DNA of 64,000 nucleotides. Origin: Acidocella sp. KAb 2-4. GTDB lineage: Bacteria > Pseudomonadota > Alphaproteobacteria > Acetobacterales > Acetobacteraceae. Every line of letters starts with the position of its first letter. The stretch's first letter is position 1. The translations under genes and the position numbers were made by a program. Shown piece after piece: positions 1 through 8,903 of the stretch. A model generated the notes under the pieces. The model made no database searches and had not been told where the DNA came from. It was given only the letters and a program-made list of their open reading frames with translations. The stretch lies in the NCBI RefSeq assembly GCF_020567705.1, contig NZ_JAJDJU010000005.1, positions 93,407-157,406 on the forward strand, given 5' to 3'.

Positions 1-667
1 CCGCGAACCGGGTTTCGATCGCGGCGCGCAAGGCGTCGCGCGGCGGGTCGAGCAGGATCATGCGCAGCCGCCAGCCGGTGAGCGCCGCGGTCGGCCGCGC
101 CTGCCACCAGGCCAGCCCCTTGCCGGTGGAGCGCAGCACCTCATAGGCGCGGGCGATGCGCTGGGAGTCGCCGGGGCGCAGCTTGGCGGCGGTTTCGGGG
201 TCCAGCTTCACGTGGAGCGCCGCGGGGCCGATCTCGTCGATCAGCCGCCGCGCCTCCTCCCGCGCCGCCGGGTCGGGTTCGGGGATGTCGGCGATGCCGT
301 TCACCAGCGCCGAGAAATACATGCCGGTGCCGCCGCACAGGATCGGCAGCGCCGCCCTTTCCATTTCGGCCAGCGCGGCGCCGCGCCACCAGGCGGCGTT
401 GGCGGGCTCAGCGGCTTCGCGCACGCCGTAGAGCCGGTGCGGGGCGGCTGCCTCGTCGGCCGGGCTGGGCCGGGCGGTGATGATGCGCAGCTCGCGGTAG
501 CATTGCATGGCGTCGGCATTGATGATGGTGCCGCCGAGGCGCCGCGCCAAAGCCAGGGCCAGGGCGGATTTGCCGCTCGCCGTCGGCCCGGCCAGGAGCA
601 GCGCGGTGCGTTCGCCTCCGGCGATGCGTTGCCCTGTTTCGATCTCTGTCCTACCAGTCGCGCCCAT
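1..667 (-). CDS. miaA: tRNA dimethylallyltransferase MiaA (C-terminus outside window)
   Basis: Transfers the dimethylallyl group from DMAPP to A37 of tRNAs reading UNN codons. The reverse strand gives an open frame starting at the ATG at 667-665 and running off the left edge. The P-loop is seen near residue 25 (GPTASGKS), followed by the family motif INADAMQCYREL and the CGGTGMYF segment near residue 110. About 222 residues are present of the usual roughly 300, so the C-terminal third is missing. Its ATG overlaps the serB ATG on the other strand (shared CATG at 665-668), so the two genes diverge with no spacer. A slightly internal start is possible because about 20 residues precede the P-loop. 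Confidence 0.93.
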   Translation of the reverse strand, partial: MGATGRTEIETGQRIAGGERTALLLAGPTASGKSALALALARRLGGTIINADAMQCYRELRIITARPSPADEAAAPHRLYGVREAAEPANAAWWRGAALAEMERAALPILCGGTGMYFSALVNGIADIPEPDPAAREEARRLIDEIGPAALHVKLDPETAAKLRPGDSQRIARAYEVLRSTGKGLAWWQARPTAALTGWRLRMILLDPPRDALRAAIETRFA

Positions 668-1544
668 GTCTCATATCGTCACTTTCGTCGCCAACCGGCA
701 AGCCGGTTCCCTCACCGCCGCCGAGGCCAAGCGCGCCCAGGATCTCGCCCAGGGGTTCGAACTGACCTGGCTGGAGGAGGGCCATGCCGTGGAATTCGCG
801 GCCCCCGCCGCGCCCGACCGCGCCGCCCTGGCCGCCGCGCTGGACCATCGGCAGGTGGATATCTTCGTCACCAAATCCCGCGGCCGGCGCAAGGCCGTGC
901 TGGTGGCGGACATGGACAGCACCATCGTCACCGCCGAAACGCTGGACGAGCTGGCCGCCTTCGCCGGGCTCAAGGAGCAGATCGCCGGGATCACGCAACG
1001 GGCGATGAATGGCGAGCTGGATTTCGCCGCCGCTCTGCGCGAGCGCGTGGCGATGCTGAAGGGGTTGAAGCTCTCGGCGCTGGAGGCGACCTGGGCCGAA
1101 ATCCAGTTCTGCCCTGGCGCGCGGGAGTTGGTGGCGACCATGCGCGCGCATGGCGCGACTGCGGCGCTGGTCTCGGGCGGGTTCACCTTTTTCACCGCGC
1201 GCGTCGCCGCCGCGCTGGGGTTCGACATTCACCGCTCCAACGAGCTGCGCGACAATGGCTCCGAGCTGACCGGCGAGGTGGCGGAGCCGATCTTGGACAA
1301 AAACGCCAAACTGCACACGCTGGAGGAGCTGGCCGCCAAGCGCGGCGTGAAGCTCGCCGCCACGCTGGCGGTGGGCGATGGCGCCAATGATCTGCCGATG
1401 CTCGCCGCCGCCGGGCTGGGCATCGCCTATCACCCCAAGCCGGTGGTGGCGGCGCAGGTGGCCAATTGCGTGCAGCATACGGACTTGACCGCGCTGCTGT
1501 TTGCGCAAGGATACCCGGCAAGCGCATTCAAAACGGGGGAGTGA
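666..1544 (+). CDS. serB: Phosphoserine phosphatase SerB
   Basis: HAD-family phosphatase making L-serine from phosphoserine, the last step of the phosphorylated serine pathway. The 292-residue product has a variable N-terminal domain of about 75 residues, then HAD motif I DMDST (catalytic Asp pair) near residue 83, motif II SGGF near 173, and the motif III/IV region GDGANDLPM near 246. The ATG at 666 is chosen because longer reading upstream runs across divergent miaA. The next gene starts 3 bases after the stop, so serB and the following dehydrogenase are probably co-transcribed. Confidence 0.93.
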   Translation: MSHIVTFVANRQAGSLTAAEAKRAQDLAQGFELTWLEEGHAVEFAAPAAPDRAALAAALDHRQVDIFVTKSRGRRKAVLVADMDSTIVTAETLDELAAFAGLKEQIAGITQRAMNGELDFAAALRERVAMLKGLKLSALEATWAEIQFCPGARELVATMRAHGATAALVSGGFTFFTARVAAALGFDIHRSNELRDNGSELTGEVAEPILDKNAKLHTLEELAAKRGVKLAATLAVGDGANDLPMLAAAGLGIAYHPKPVVAAQVANCVQHTDLTALLFAQGYPASAFKTGE

Positions 1545-1547
1545 GAG

Positions 1548-2657
1548 ATGAAGACCAGGGCAGCAGTGGCGCGCGCGGCGGGCAAGCCGCTTTCGCTGGA
1601 GATCGTCGATATCGAAGGGCCGAAATACGGCGAGGTGATGGTGGAGGTGAAGGCCACCGGCATCTGCCACACCGATGACTACACCCTCTCCGGCATGGAC
1701 CCGGAAGGGCGCTTTCCCGCCATTCTCGGGCATGAGGGCGCGGGCGTGGTGGTCGAGGTCGGGCCCGGCGTGACCAGCCTGAAGAAGGGCGATCATGTCA
1801 TTCCGCTCTACACGCCCGAATGCCGCCAGTGCAAAACCTGCCTGTCGCGCAAGAGCAATCTCTGCACCGCCATCCGCGACACCCAGGGCCGCGGCGTGAT
1901 GCCGGACGGCACCTCGCGCTTCTCCTGCGATGGCGAGCCGGTGATGCATTACATGGGCTGCTCGACCTTCGCCAATTTCACCGTGTTGCCCGAGATCGCC
2001 CTGGCCAAGGTGCGCGAGGACGCGCCCTTCGACAGGATTTGCTATATCGGCTGCGGGGTCACCACCGGCATTGGCGCGGTGTTCAACACGGCCAAGGTGC
2101 AGCCGGGAGATAACGTGGTGGTGTTCGGCCTGGGCGGCATCGGGCTGAACGTGATCCAGGGCGCGCGCATCGCCGGGGCCGACAAGATCATCGGCGTGGA
2201 CCTCAACAACGCCCGCAAGCCGATGGCCGAGAAATTCGGCATGACGCATTTCGTCAACCCGAGCGAAATCGGCGAGGATCTGGTGCCCTATCTGGTTAAC
2301 CTCACCGATGGCGGCGCGGATTATTCCTTCGAGTGCATCGGCAATGTGAAGGTGATGCGCCAGGCGCTGGAATGCTGCCATCGCGGCTGGGGCACCTCGA
2401 TCATCATCGGCGTGGCCGGGGCGGGGCAGGAGATTTCCACCCGGCCGTTCCAGCTCGTCACCGGGCGCAGCTGGAAAGGCACGGCCTTTGGTGGCGCGCG
2501 CGGGCGCACCGATGTGCCGAAGATCGTGGATTGGTACATGAACGGCAAGATCGATATCGACTCGCTGATCACCCATGTGCTGCCCTTCGAGCAGATCAAC
2601 GAGGGCTTCGAGCTGATGCGCAAGGGCGAAAGCATCCGCTCCGTCGTGGTGTATTAA
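1548..2657 (+). CDS. frmA: S-(hydroxymethyl)glutathione dehydrogenase / class III alcohol dehydrogenase
   Basis: Zinc, NAD-dependent medium-chain dehydrogenase that oxidises S-hydroxymethylglutathione in formaldehyde detoxification, also acting on long-chain alcohols and GSNO. The 369 residues are full length for class III. Catalytic zinc ligands are seen in GICHTDDYTLSG (Cys) and GHEGAG (His). The structural zinc loop has the four-Cys pattern CRQCKTC...NLC. A Rossmann glycine motif GLGGIGLNV lies near residue 195, followed by an acidic NAD-binding Asp in GVDLN. It sits 3 bases after serB with a GAGAG ribosome site. No S-formylglutathione hydrolase lies beside it. Confidence 0.94.
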   Translation: MKTRAAVARAAGKPLSLEIVDIEGPKYGEVMVEVKATGICHTDDYTLSGMDPEGRFPAILGHEGAGVVVEVGPGVTSLKKGDHVIPLYTPECRQCKTCLSRKSNLCTAIRDTQGRGVMPDGTSRFSCDGEPVMHYMGCSTFANFTVLPEIALAKVREDAPFDRICYIGCGVTTGIGAVFNTAKVQPGDNVVVFGLGGIGLNVIQGARIAGADKIIGVDLNNARKPMAEKFGMTHFVNPSEIGEDLVPYLVNLTDGGADYSFECIGNVKVMRQALECCHRGWGTSIIIGVAGAGQEISTRPFQLVTGRSWKGTAFGGARGRTDVPKIVDWYMNGKIDIDSLITHVLPFEQINEGFELMRKGESIRSVVVY

Positions 2658-2762
2658 GCCCGCCGCCGGGGGAGGTTGCGCGAGGTCAAGGCGCCGCCGC
2701 CCCGGTTATGCTCTCTGGCCTGGCTCCGCGCGCTGGCGCGGGCAGGCATAGGAGAGCCTCGC

Positions 2763-3431
2763 ATGAGCAAGACACCGTACAATTTGGGCCGCATTTTGGC
2801 GGCGAGTTTGGCTATGGCCGCCCTCGCCCCGGCGGCGCTGGCGCAGACGGAGACTGCCGCTCCGGCGGCAACGCAGGCCGGGCCGGGCGGCTATGGCCCA
2901 GGTATGATGAATGGCTGGAACGGCGGCGCTGGCCCAGGCCCCGGGATGATGGGCGCATGGGGCGGCGGCTTCGGGCCGGGCATGATGCGCGGCTGGGGCA
3001 GCCCTGGATTTGGCCCGGGTGCCGGGCATTGGGGCGGGCCGGGATTTTCGGATGAGGACAGGCTGGCGGCGCTAAAGCAGGAGCTGAAGATCACCAGCGA
3101 CGAGACGGATGCCTGGACCAGCTATGCCGCCGCCGTCAGCGCGGCGGATAAAGCCTTCGCGAGCGGGGTGGAGCCGCTATGGCGCAATGCCGGGCCGGGG
3201 ATGACGCAAGATCAGCGTTTCGATGCGATGAGCCAGATGATCGCGCTGCAAAAACAGAGCTATGACCAGAAGAAAGAGGCGGCGGCGGCGCTGCTGCCCA
3301 AGCTCACACCCTTCCAGCAGGGCCAGGCCAGCGAAATCCTCCCCGGTTTGGCCGCGGGCCACAGGGGGTGGGGCGCTGGCTGGGGTGGCGGCTTTGGGCC
3401 GGGCACGATGATGCCCGGCTGGCAGGATTGA
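2763..3431 (+). CDS. Spy/CpxP-like periplasmic protein, Met/Gly-rich
   Basis: Secreted protein of 222 residues. A signal peptide is clear (charged start, hydrophobic SLAMAALAPAALA, cleavage after ALAQ). Residues about 40-95 are a low-complexity run rich in Gly, Met, Trp and Pro, with repeats of the form GPGMM. Residues 100-200 are charged and helical and contain LTPFQQGQ, an LTxxQ motif of the Spy/CpxP envelope-stress chaperone family. The tail returns to Gly/Met/Trp repeats. The Met/His-containing runs could bind copper or similar metals, but this is inference. It follows frmA by about 100 bases and probably has its own promoter. Confidence 0.72.
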   Translation: MSKTPYNLGRILAASLAMAALAPAALAQTETAAPAATQAGPGGYGPGMMNGWNGGAGPGPGMMGAWGGGFGPGMMRGWGSPGFGPGAGHWGGPGFSDEDRLAALKQELKITSDETDAWTSYAAAVSAADKAFASGVEPLWRNAGPGMTQDQRFDAMSQMIALQKQSYDQKKEAAAALLPKLTPFQQGQASEILPGLAAGHRGWGAGWGGGFGPGTMMPGWQD

Positions 3432-3438
3432 CCGCGCC

Positions 3439-4104
3439 TTATTGGCCGTAGCGCTGCAGCATGGTGCGCAGGGGGTTGGCCCCGGCATTGGCCCCCTGGC
3501 CGCCGACCACGATCGCCCGCGCCCCTGGCGCCATGCCGTAATATTGCTGCTCGTAATCCGTGTCGTCCGACAGCACGGAGCCGGAGAGCGAGATGCCGCC
3601 ATACAGGCCCTCGCTCTTCGAGAAGCTGACGATATCGGCGGTCAGCCCGGTGGACATCGCGCCATTCACTCCGGCGCCGAGCGTGGCGATGGAGAGCCCG
3701 GCATCGGCGCCGATCTTGAAGTGCGAGTTGAGCAGCGCGTTCAGCCCGTTATCGGTCATGATGATCATCATCACCTCGGCGCTCTGCACGCCGATCTGCA
3801 GCCCCAGGCTGCCGCTGCCCATGGTGTAAAACGCCGGGTAGGACCAGCCGCCATCGGGCGTGCGGGCGGAGAGCACGCAGCCGCCGCCCTCGCCGCCGAG
3901 GAAGAAGCCAGCGCGGAAGATGTTGGGGCAGACCACCACCGCCTTGGCTTTCTTCAGGAAATCCTGCGCCTGGGTGCCTTCGGCGCTGCCCATCATGTCC
4001 TCCAGCGCCAGGGTGGAGCTGTCCACCAGATGCTGCGGGCTGCCGGCGAAGGCCGGGGCGGCGGTGCCAAGGGCGAGGGCGGCGGCAAGGAGAAGGCGTT
4101 TCAT
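3439..4104 (-). CDS. SYLF-domain (Ysc84-type) lipid-binding protein
   Basis: 221 residues with a cleavable signal peptide (LLLAAALALGTAAPAFA) and a SYLF/DUF500 domain: an AKAVVVCPNIFRAGFFLGGEGG stretch is read in two parts (VVCPNIFRAG, FFLGGEGGGC), followed by GLQIGVQSAEVMM and a C-terminal VSFSKSEGLYGGISL segment. These are the family hallmarks. Bacterial members are envelope proteins of poorly known role; the eukaryotic homologue binds phosphoinositides. It is convergent with the Spy-like gene, with only 7 bases between stops, and lies downstream of the phosphatase/ABC genes on the same strand. Confidence 0.82.
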   Translation of the reverse strand: MKRLLLAAALALGTAAPAFAGSPQHLVDSSTLALEDMMGSAEGTQAQDFLKKAKAVVVCPNIFRAGFFLGGEGGGCVLSARTPDGGWSYPAFYTMGSGSLGLQIGVQSAEVMMIIMTDNGLNALLNSHFKIGADAGLSIATLGAGVNGAMSTGLTADIVSFSKSEGLYGGISLSGSVLSDDTDYEQQYYGMAPGARAIVVGGQGANAGANPLRTMLQRYGQ

Positions 4105-4124
4105 GGGCGTGGGCTCCTTCGGGG

Positions 4125-4763
4125 TTATTGCGGTTGCGTGAGGCCGGGCGGCTCGGCCAGATGCTCATTGATAGAGAGAACGCGCCAGCCGCGCGCGTTA
4201 AATTCCAGCCGGGTGAGGGAGATGTTGTCGATTTGCAGGCAGAGCGCCTGGTGCGCGGTGAGCCCCAGCGCATGCGCGCAGGCGGCGCGGATGGCCCCGC
4301 CATGCGAGACGATGATGGTGTGCCGGCCGGTAGCGGTGGCGCGCAACGCCTCCAGCCCGGCGCCGACGCGGGTGATGAGATGCGCGAAGCTCTCGCCGCC
4401 CGGCGGGGTTTCGGCGGCGTGGATCGGCCAGAACGGATGCCGCTCGCCCTCGGCGCGGTCGTCGAACCCGGCGATTGGCAGGCCCTGCAACTGGCCGAAA
4501 TTCTGCTCGACGAAGGCGGGGTCCACCAGCATCTCGGTCTCGGGATAGCCAGCGCGGAACAGCGCCTGGGCGGTGAGGCGCGTGCGCGAGAGCGGGGTGC
4601 AGACGAAGCGCGCCGGGCGGGGCAGGCGCGCGGCCAGCATGGCATAGCGCCCGGTTTGCGCCTGCATGGTCGCCTCGCAGAGCGGCACGTCGTCGGTGCC
4701 GTAGAGGTAGCTCAGCGAGTTGGGGTGCACGAGGGCGTGGCGGATGAGCCAGAACTGATGCAT
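4125..4763 (-). CDS. Histidine phosphatase family protein
   Basis: 212-residue phosphoglycerate-mutase-like phosphatase. The phospho-accepting His is in LIRHALVHPN near residue 8, where the usual RHG reads RHA. The second active-site His is in IVSHGGAIRAA near residue 154, and CTPLSRT provides the usual Arg pocket. Family members hydrolyse small phosphate esters such as alpha-ribazole phosphate or fructose bisphosphate; the substrate cannot be told. The ATG at 4763 follows the upstream permease stop by 2 bases behind GGGGAG, so it is the third gene of an ABC-ATPase/permease/phosphatase unit. Confidence 0.83.
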   Translation of the reverse strand: MHQFWLIRHALVHPNSLSYLYGTDDVPLCEATMQAQTGRYAMLAARLPRPARFVCTPLSRTRLTAQALFRAGYPETEMLVDPAFVEQNFGQLQGLPIAGFDDRAEGERHPFWPIHAAETPPGGESFAHLITRVGAGLEALRATATGRHTIIVSHGGAIRAACAHALGLTAHQALCLQIDNISLTRLEFNARGWRVLSINEHLAEPPGLTQPQ

Positions 4764-4765
4764 GC

Positions 4766-5557
4766 TCACTCCCCGATCGCCAGCAGCGCGCCGCGCACCC
4801 GCGCGCGGCGGAATTCCAGCGCGAACACGCCGATGGCGAGCGCCGCCCACAGCGCGTTGAGCCCGGTGGCCAGGGCGAATTGCCGCCAATCCGTGGCGTG
4901 GGTGAGCAGCGCGGTGCGCAGCCCCTCGAAAATATGCGCCGCCGGCAATGCCTGGGCGAAGGGTTGCAGCCAGACGGGCAGGGCGGAGAGCGGGTAATAA
5001 ACGCAGGCCAGCGGGGTGATGCCGAAGGCGATTGTCCAGGCCAGCGCCTCGGCCCCGGCGCCGTAGCGGAACAGCAGCGACACGATGCCGAGCGCCACCC
5101 ACCAGCCCATCACGAGCAGGTTGATGAAGAACAGCAGCATCACCGGGCCAGGCGCGAAAATATCATATCTGTAAAGCAGATAGGCGATGATTGTGGCAGG
5201 AAGCAGGCCAAGCGCGGTGCGCATGGCGGAAACCAGCACCAGCGCCCCCAGCAGTTCGCCCGGCCGTAGCGGGCTGACGAATAGATGCCCGAGATTGCGC
5301 GACCAGATTTCCTCCAGAAACCCGATGGTCACGCCAAGCTGCCCGCGCAGCATGATCTCCCACAGCAGCACGCCGCCGATCAGCGCCCCCGCCGCCACGG
5401 CCCGCGGCGCCCCATGCGCCTGCGCGATATAGGAGGAGGTGAACCCCCAGATCAGCATGTTCAGCGTCGGCCAATAGGCGATCTCGGCCAGGCGCGGCCA
5501 GGAGCGCCGGTACATGGCGAGATGGCGGTAGAGCATGCCCCAGATGCGGCGGATCAT
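4766..5557 (-). CDS. ABC-2 type transporter permease
   Basis: 263-residue inner-membrane protein with about six hydrophobic segments. It has the ABC2-type pattern: a long amphipathic start (MIRRIWGMLYRHLAMYRRSW), a conserved NLGHLFVSPLRPGELLGALV loop before the third helix, and a Pro-containing loop LSALPVWLQPFAQALPAAHIFEG near residue 200. Its start overlaps the ATPase stop by 4 bases, so the two form a translationally coupled exporter. Substrate unknown; related pairs export drugs, polysaccharides or lipids. Confidence 0.88.
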   Translation of the reverse strand: MIRRIWGMLYRHLAMYRRSWPRLAEIAYWPTLNMLIWGFTSSYIAQAHGAPRAVAAGALIGGVLLWEIMLRGQLGVTIGFLEEIWSRNLGHLFVSPLRPGELLGALVLVSAMRTALGLLPATIIAYLLYRYDIFAPGPVMLLFFINLLVMGWWVALGIVSLLFRYGAGAEALAWTIAFGITPLACVYYPLSALPVWLQPFAQALPAAHIFEGLRTALLTHATDWRQFALATGLNALWAALAIGVFALEFRRARVRGALLAIGE

Positions 5558-6282
5558 AGCTCGGCGCTCCGCGCGATGTGCAGGAAGACCTGCTCCATAT
5601 CCTCGCGCCCGTAGCGGGCGATCAGCTCGGCGGGCGGGCCGCGATCCACGATGCGCCCGGTCTTCAGCATCAGCACATTGTCGCAGAGCCGCTCGACCTC
5701 GCCCATATTGTGCGAGGCGAGCAAAATCGCCGCCCCCCGCGCGCGGCGGTAATCCTCCAGCACCCCGCGCACATAATCGCCGGTGTCGGGGTCGAGGCTG
5801 GCGGTGGGCTCGTCGAGCAGCAGCAGCTCGGGCTGGTTGATCAGCGATTTCGCCAGCGCCACGCGGGTCTTCTGCCCGGCGGAAAGCTCGCCCGCCGGGC
5901 GCTTGAGCAGGGTGGTGAGGTGGAATTGCTCGGCCAGCTCCGCGATGCGCCGCTTGAGGTTGGGCACGTTGTAGAGATGGCCGTAAACCGCGAGATTTTC
6001 ATACACGCTCAGCCGCGCCGGCAGGGCGATATAAGGCGAGGAGAAATTCATCCGCGCCAGGGCGGCGAAGCGGTCGCGCGCCATGTCGTGCCCGAGCACG
6101 GTGATGCGCCCGGCGCTCGGCACCAGCAGCCCGAGCAGCATGGCGATGGTGGTGGTCTTGCCCGCGCCATTGCCGCCGAGCAGGCCGAGGATCTGCCCCG
6201 GCGCCAGGGTGAAGGAAATATGATCCACCGCCAGCGTGTGGGGGTAGCGCTTCACCAAGTTTTCCACGCGGATCGCATCCAT
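5554..6282 (-). CDS. ABC transporter ATP-binding protein
   Basis: 242-residue ATPase driving the adjacent ABC-2 permease. Walker A is GGNGAGKTT near residue 37, the signature is LSAGQKTRVALAK near 135 (LSAGQ instead of LSGGQ), Walker B is LLLLDEPTASLD near 158, and the switch His is in LLASHNMGEVE. The short length without a C-terminal extension matches DrrA/CcmA-type export ATPases. It diverges from hemW with about 40 bases between starts. Confidence 0.9.
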   Translation of the reverse strand: MDAIRVENLVKRYPHTLAVDHISFTLAPGQILGLLGGNGAGKTTTIAMLLGLLVPSAGRITVLGHDMARDRFAALARMNFSSPYIALPARLSVYENLAVYGHLYNVPNLKRRIAELAEQFHLTTLLKRPAGELSAGQKTRVALAKSLINQPELLLLDEPTASLDPDTGDYVRGVLEDYRRARGAAILLASHNMGEVERLCDNVLMLKTGRIVDRGPPAELIARYGREDMEQVFLHIARSAEL

Positions 6283-6322
6283 GGGTTTTGGATAGAAGGT
6301 GCGGTTGGGGTATGTCCAGGCG

Positions 6323-7471
6323 ATGGACGATCTCGCCCTCTACATCCACTGGCCGTTTTGCCTCTCGAAATGCCCGTATTGCGATTTCAATTCGCATGTG
6401 GCTGAGCGCATCCCGCAGGCGCGGATGCTGGCCGCGCTGCGCGCCGAGCTGGCGTGGGAGGCGGCGCGGCTGGGGAAGCGGCGGGTCACCTCGGTCTTTT
6501 TCGGCGGCGGCACGCCGAGCCTGATGGACCCGGACAGCGTGGCGGCGCTGATCGAGGAGGCCGGGCGGCTGTTCGCCCTGGCGCCGGACGCCGAAATCAC
6601 GCTGGAGGCCAACCCGACGAGCATCGAGGCCGGGCGTTTTACCGCTTACCGCGCGGGCGGGGTGAACCGGGTGTCCATCGGGGTGCAGAGTTTTGAGGAA
6701 GCCTCGCTCAGGTTTCTCGGCCGCCAGCATTCGGCGGCGCAGGCGATCAGGGCCATCGAGCTGGGCGCGAAAATCTTCCCGCGCCTGTCCTTCGACCTGA
6801 TCTATGCCCGCCCCGAACAGACCGAGGCCGCCTGGCGGGCGGAATTGCGCCAGGCGCTCTCCCTGGCCGCCGACCACCTCTCGCTCTACCAGCTCACCAT
6901 CGAGCAGGGCACGAAATTCGCGACGCTGTATGGGCGGGGTGAATTCAGCCTGCCTGATGAGGACCTCGCCGCCCGGCTCTATGACGCCACCGCCGAGGAG
7001 GCGGCGCGCTTCGGCCTGCTTGCCTATGAGATTTCCAACTACGCCAAGCCCGGCGCGGAATCCCGCCATAACCTCGCCTATTGGCGCTATCAGGATTATG
7101 CGGGGATCGGCCCGGGCGCGCATGGGCGGCTCAGCCTGGACGGCGCGTTGCGGGCCACCAGCCGCCACCGCGCGCCCGAAGCCTGGATGAACCTTGTCGA
7201 GCGCCAGGGCCATGGCACGGTGGAGGAAACCGCCATCGCCCCGCAGGAGCGCGCGCGCGAGGCGCTGCTGATGGGGCTGCGTCTGGCCGAGGGCGTGGCG
7301 CTGGCGCGCTTTACCGCCCGCACCGGGCTGGCATTGGCGCAGGCGGTGGAGCCCGGCACCCTCGCCGCCTGCCTTGAAGAGGGCTATCTGACCCTCACCG
7401 AAGAGCGGATTGCCGCGACGGAACAGGGAAGGCACTTGCTGGACGCATTGCTGCCCGCTTTGCTCCGATAG
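6323..7471 (+). CDS. hemW: Radical SAM heme chaperone HemW
   Basis: 382-residue radical-SAM protein of the HemN/HemW family. The cluster motif CLSKCPYC (Cx3Cx2C) is near residue 14, so the protein has the short HemW N-terminus rather than the long one of HemN. FFGGGTPSLM near 70 and the LEANPTS segment are SAM-binding hallmarks. HemW binds heme and passes it to respiratory enzymes and is not a coproporphyrinogen dehydrogenase, although it is often mislabelled so. The ATG at 6323 is preferred over a GTG 24 bases upstream because homologues begin a few residues before the YIHWPFC segment. Confidence 0.88.
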   Translation: MDDLALYIHWPFCLSKCPYCDFNSHVAERIPQARMLAALRAELAWEAARLGKRRVTSVFFGGGTPSLMDPDSVAALIEEAGRLFALAPDAEITLEANPTSIEAGRFTAYRAGGVNRVSIGVQSFEEASLRFLGRQHSAAQAIRAIELGAKIFPRLSFDLIYARPEQTEAAWRAELRQALSLAADHLSLYQLTIEQGTKFATLYGRGEFSLPDEDLAARLYDATAEEAARFGLLAYEISNYAKPGAESRHNLAYWRYQDYAGIGPGAHGRLSLDGALRATSRHRAPEAWMNLVERQGHGTVEETAIAPQERAREALLMGLRLAEGVALARFTARTGLALAQAVEPGTLAACLEEGYLTLTEERIAATEQGRHLLDALLPALLR

Positions 7472-7502
7472 TATAGGCCAGGGCGGAACATAAGGATTGC
7501 CG

Positions 7503-8900
7503 ATGCGTTATCTCTCCACCCGCGGCCAGGCGGAGCAAAAGGATTTCACGGGCGTGCTGCTGGCCGGGCTCGCCGCCGATGGCGGGCTGTATATGCCCGA
7601 AACCTGGCCCCGCTTCTCGCCCGCCGAGCTGCGCGCCCTGCGCGCCCTGCCCTATGCCGAGCTGGCGGCGCGGGTGCTGGCCCCGTTTGTGGGCGAGTGC
7701 ATCGCCTTCGCCGATCTGCAGGCCATGTGCCGGCGCGCCTATGCCGGGTTTGCGCACAAGGCCACCGTGCCGCTGGTGCAGCTCGACACCAATATCTACG
7801 CGCTGGAACTGTTCCACGGCCCGACCCTGGCCTTCAAGGACATGGCGTTGCAGCTGGTCGGGCATTTGTTCGAGCATGTGTTGGCCGGGCGGGGCGAGAA
7901 GATCCGCATCGTCGGCGCCACCTCGGGCGATACCGGCTCGGCCGCCATCGAGGCGGTGGCCAACCGCCAGAATATCGACATCACCATCCTGCACCCGCAT
8001 GGCAAGACCTCCGAGGTGCAGCGCCGGCAGATGACCACGGTGAAGGCCGATAACGTGCTCAACATCGCCGTGGACGGCAATTTCGACGATTGCCAGGATC
8101 TGGTGAAGGCGATGTTCGCCGATGCGCCGTTCCGCGCCGAGATGAACCTCTCGGCCGTGAACTCCATTAATTTCGCCCGCATCGCCGCGCAGATCCCGTA
8201 TTATGTCTATGCCGCGCTCAACCTCGGCGCGCCCGAGCGCGAGGTGGCGGTGGCGGTGCCCACCGGCAATTTCGGCAACATCCTGGCGGCCTGGGCGGCC
8301 CGGCAGATGGGCGTGCCGATCGCGCGCTTCATCGTGGCCAGCAACCGCAACGACATCCTGGCCCGCTTCCTGGACGCCAACGACATGAGCGTGCAGGGCG
8401 TCGCGCCCAGCCTGTCGCCCTCGATGGATATTCAGGTCTCGTCCAATTTCGAGCGGCTGCTGTTCGAGTTTCTGGGCCGCGACGCGGCGCTCACCGCGCA
8501 GACCATGGCCACCTTCCGCGCCAGCGGGAAGATGGCGGTGGCCGATCCGGTGTGGCGGGCGATCACCAAGGATTTCAAGGGCTACCGCCGCTCCGACCAG
8601 GAGACCCTGGCGGAAATCCCGCGGCTGCACCGCGAGAGCGGCTACCTCGCCGACCCGCATTCGGTGATCGGCATCGCCGCCGCGCGCGAGTTGGGGCCGG
8701 TCGGCATGCCGGTGATCGCCGCCGCCACCGCGCACCCGGCCAAGTTCCCGGATGCGATCGAGCGCGCGGTTGGCGTGCGCCCGCCCTTACCGGCGCATCT
8801 GGCCGACCTATATGAGAGGCATGAAACCTATACCCGCGCGCCCAATGATCTGGCGGCCATCGAGGCCTGCGTGCGGAATTTTGCCAACAGGAATGTTTGA
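7503..8900 (+). CDS. thrC: Threonine synthase
   Basis: PLP enzyme converting O-phospho-L-homoserine to L-threonine. The 465 residues match the fungal/proteobacterial long class. The N-terminal MRYLSTRG is the typical start. The PLP lysine is in GPTLAFKDMALQ near residue 110, the phosphate-binding loop is ATSGDTGSAA near 140, and PTGNFGN near 258 is the Gly-rich cofactor contact. It lies 31 bases after hemW and is followed at 3 bases by the M16 peptidase, an arrangement common in alphaproteobacteria. Confidence 0.95.
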   Translation: MRYLSTRGQAEQKDFTGVLLAGLAADGGLYMPETWPRFSPAELRALRALPYAELAARVLAPFVGECIAFADLQAMCRRAYAGFAHKATVPLVQLDTNIYALELFHGPTLAFKDMALQLVGHLFEHVLAGRGEKIRIVGATSGDTGSAAIEAVANRQNIDITILHPHGKTSEVQRRQMTTVKADNVLNIAVDGNFDDCQDLVKAMFADAPFRAEMNLSAVNSINFARIAAQIPYYVYAALNLGAPEREVAVAVPTGNFGNILAAWAARQMGVPIARFIVASNRNDILARFLDANDMSVQGVAPSLSPSMDIQVSSNFERLLFEFLGRDAALTAQTMATFRASGKMAVADPVWRAITKDFKGYRRSDQETLAEIPRLHRESGYLADPHSVIGIAAARELGPVGMPVIAAATAHPAKFPDAIERAVGVRPPLPAHLADLYERHETYTRAPNDLAAIEACVRNFANRNV

Positions 8901-8903
8901 TTG

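Noticed and set aside
651..2576. 641-codon open frame on the minus strand
   Set aside because: It lies entirely across serB and frmA, has His/Gly/Arg-rich composition typical of antisense frames in high-GC genes, and shows no motif.
6323..7471. Coproporphyrinogen dehydrogenase HemN
   Set aside because: Short N-terminus and Cx3Cx2C cluster without the extra HemN residues fit HemW.
5999..8735. Long minus-strand frames over hemW and thrC
   Set aside because: Antisense to two well-supported genes; composition typical of shadow frames.
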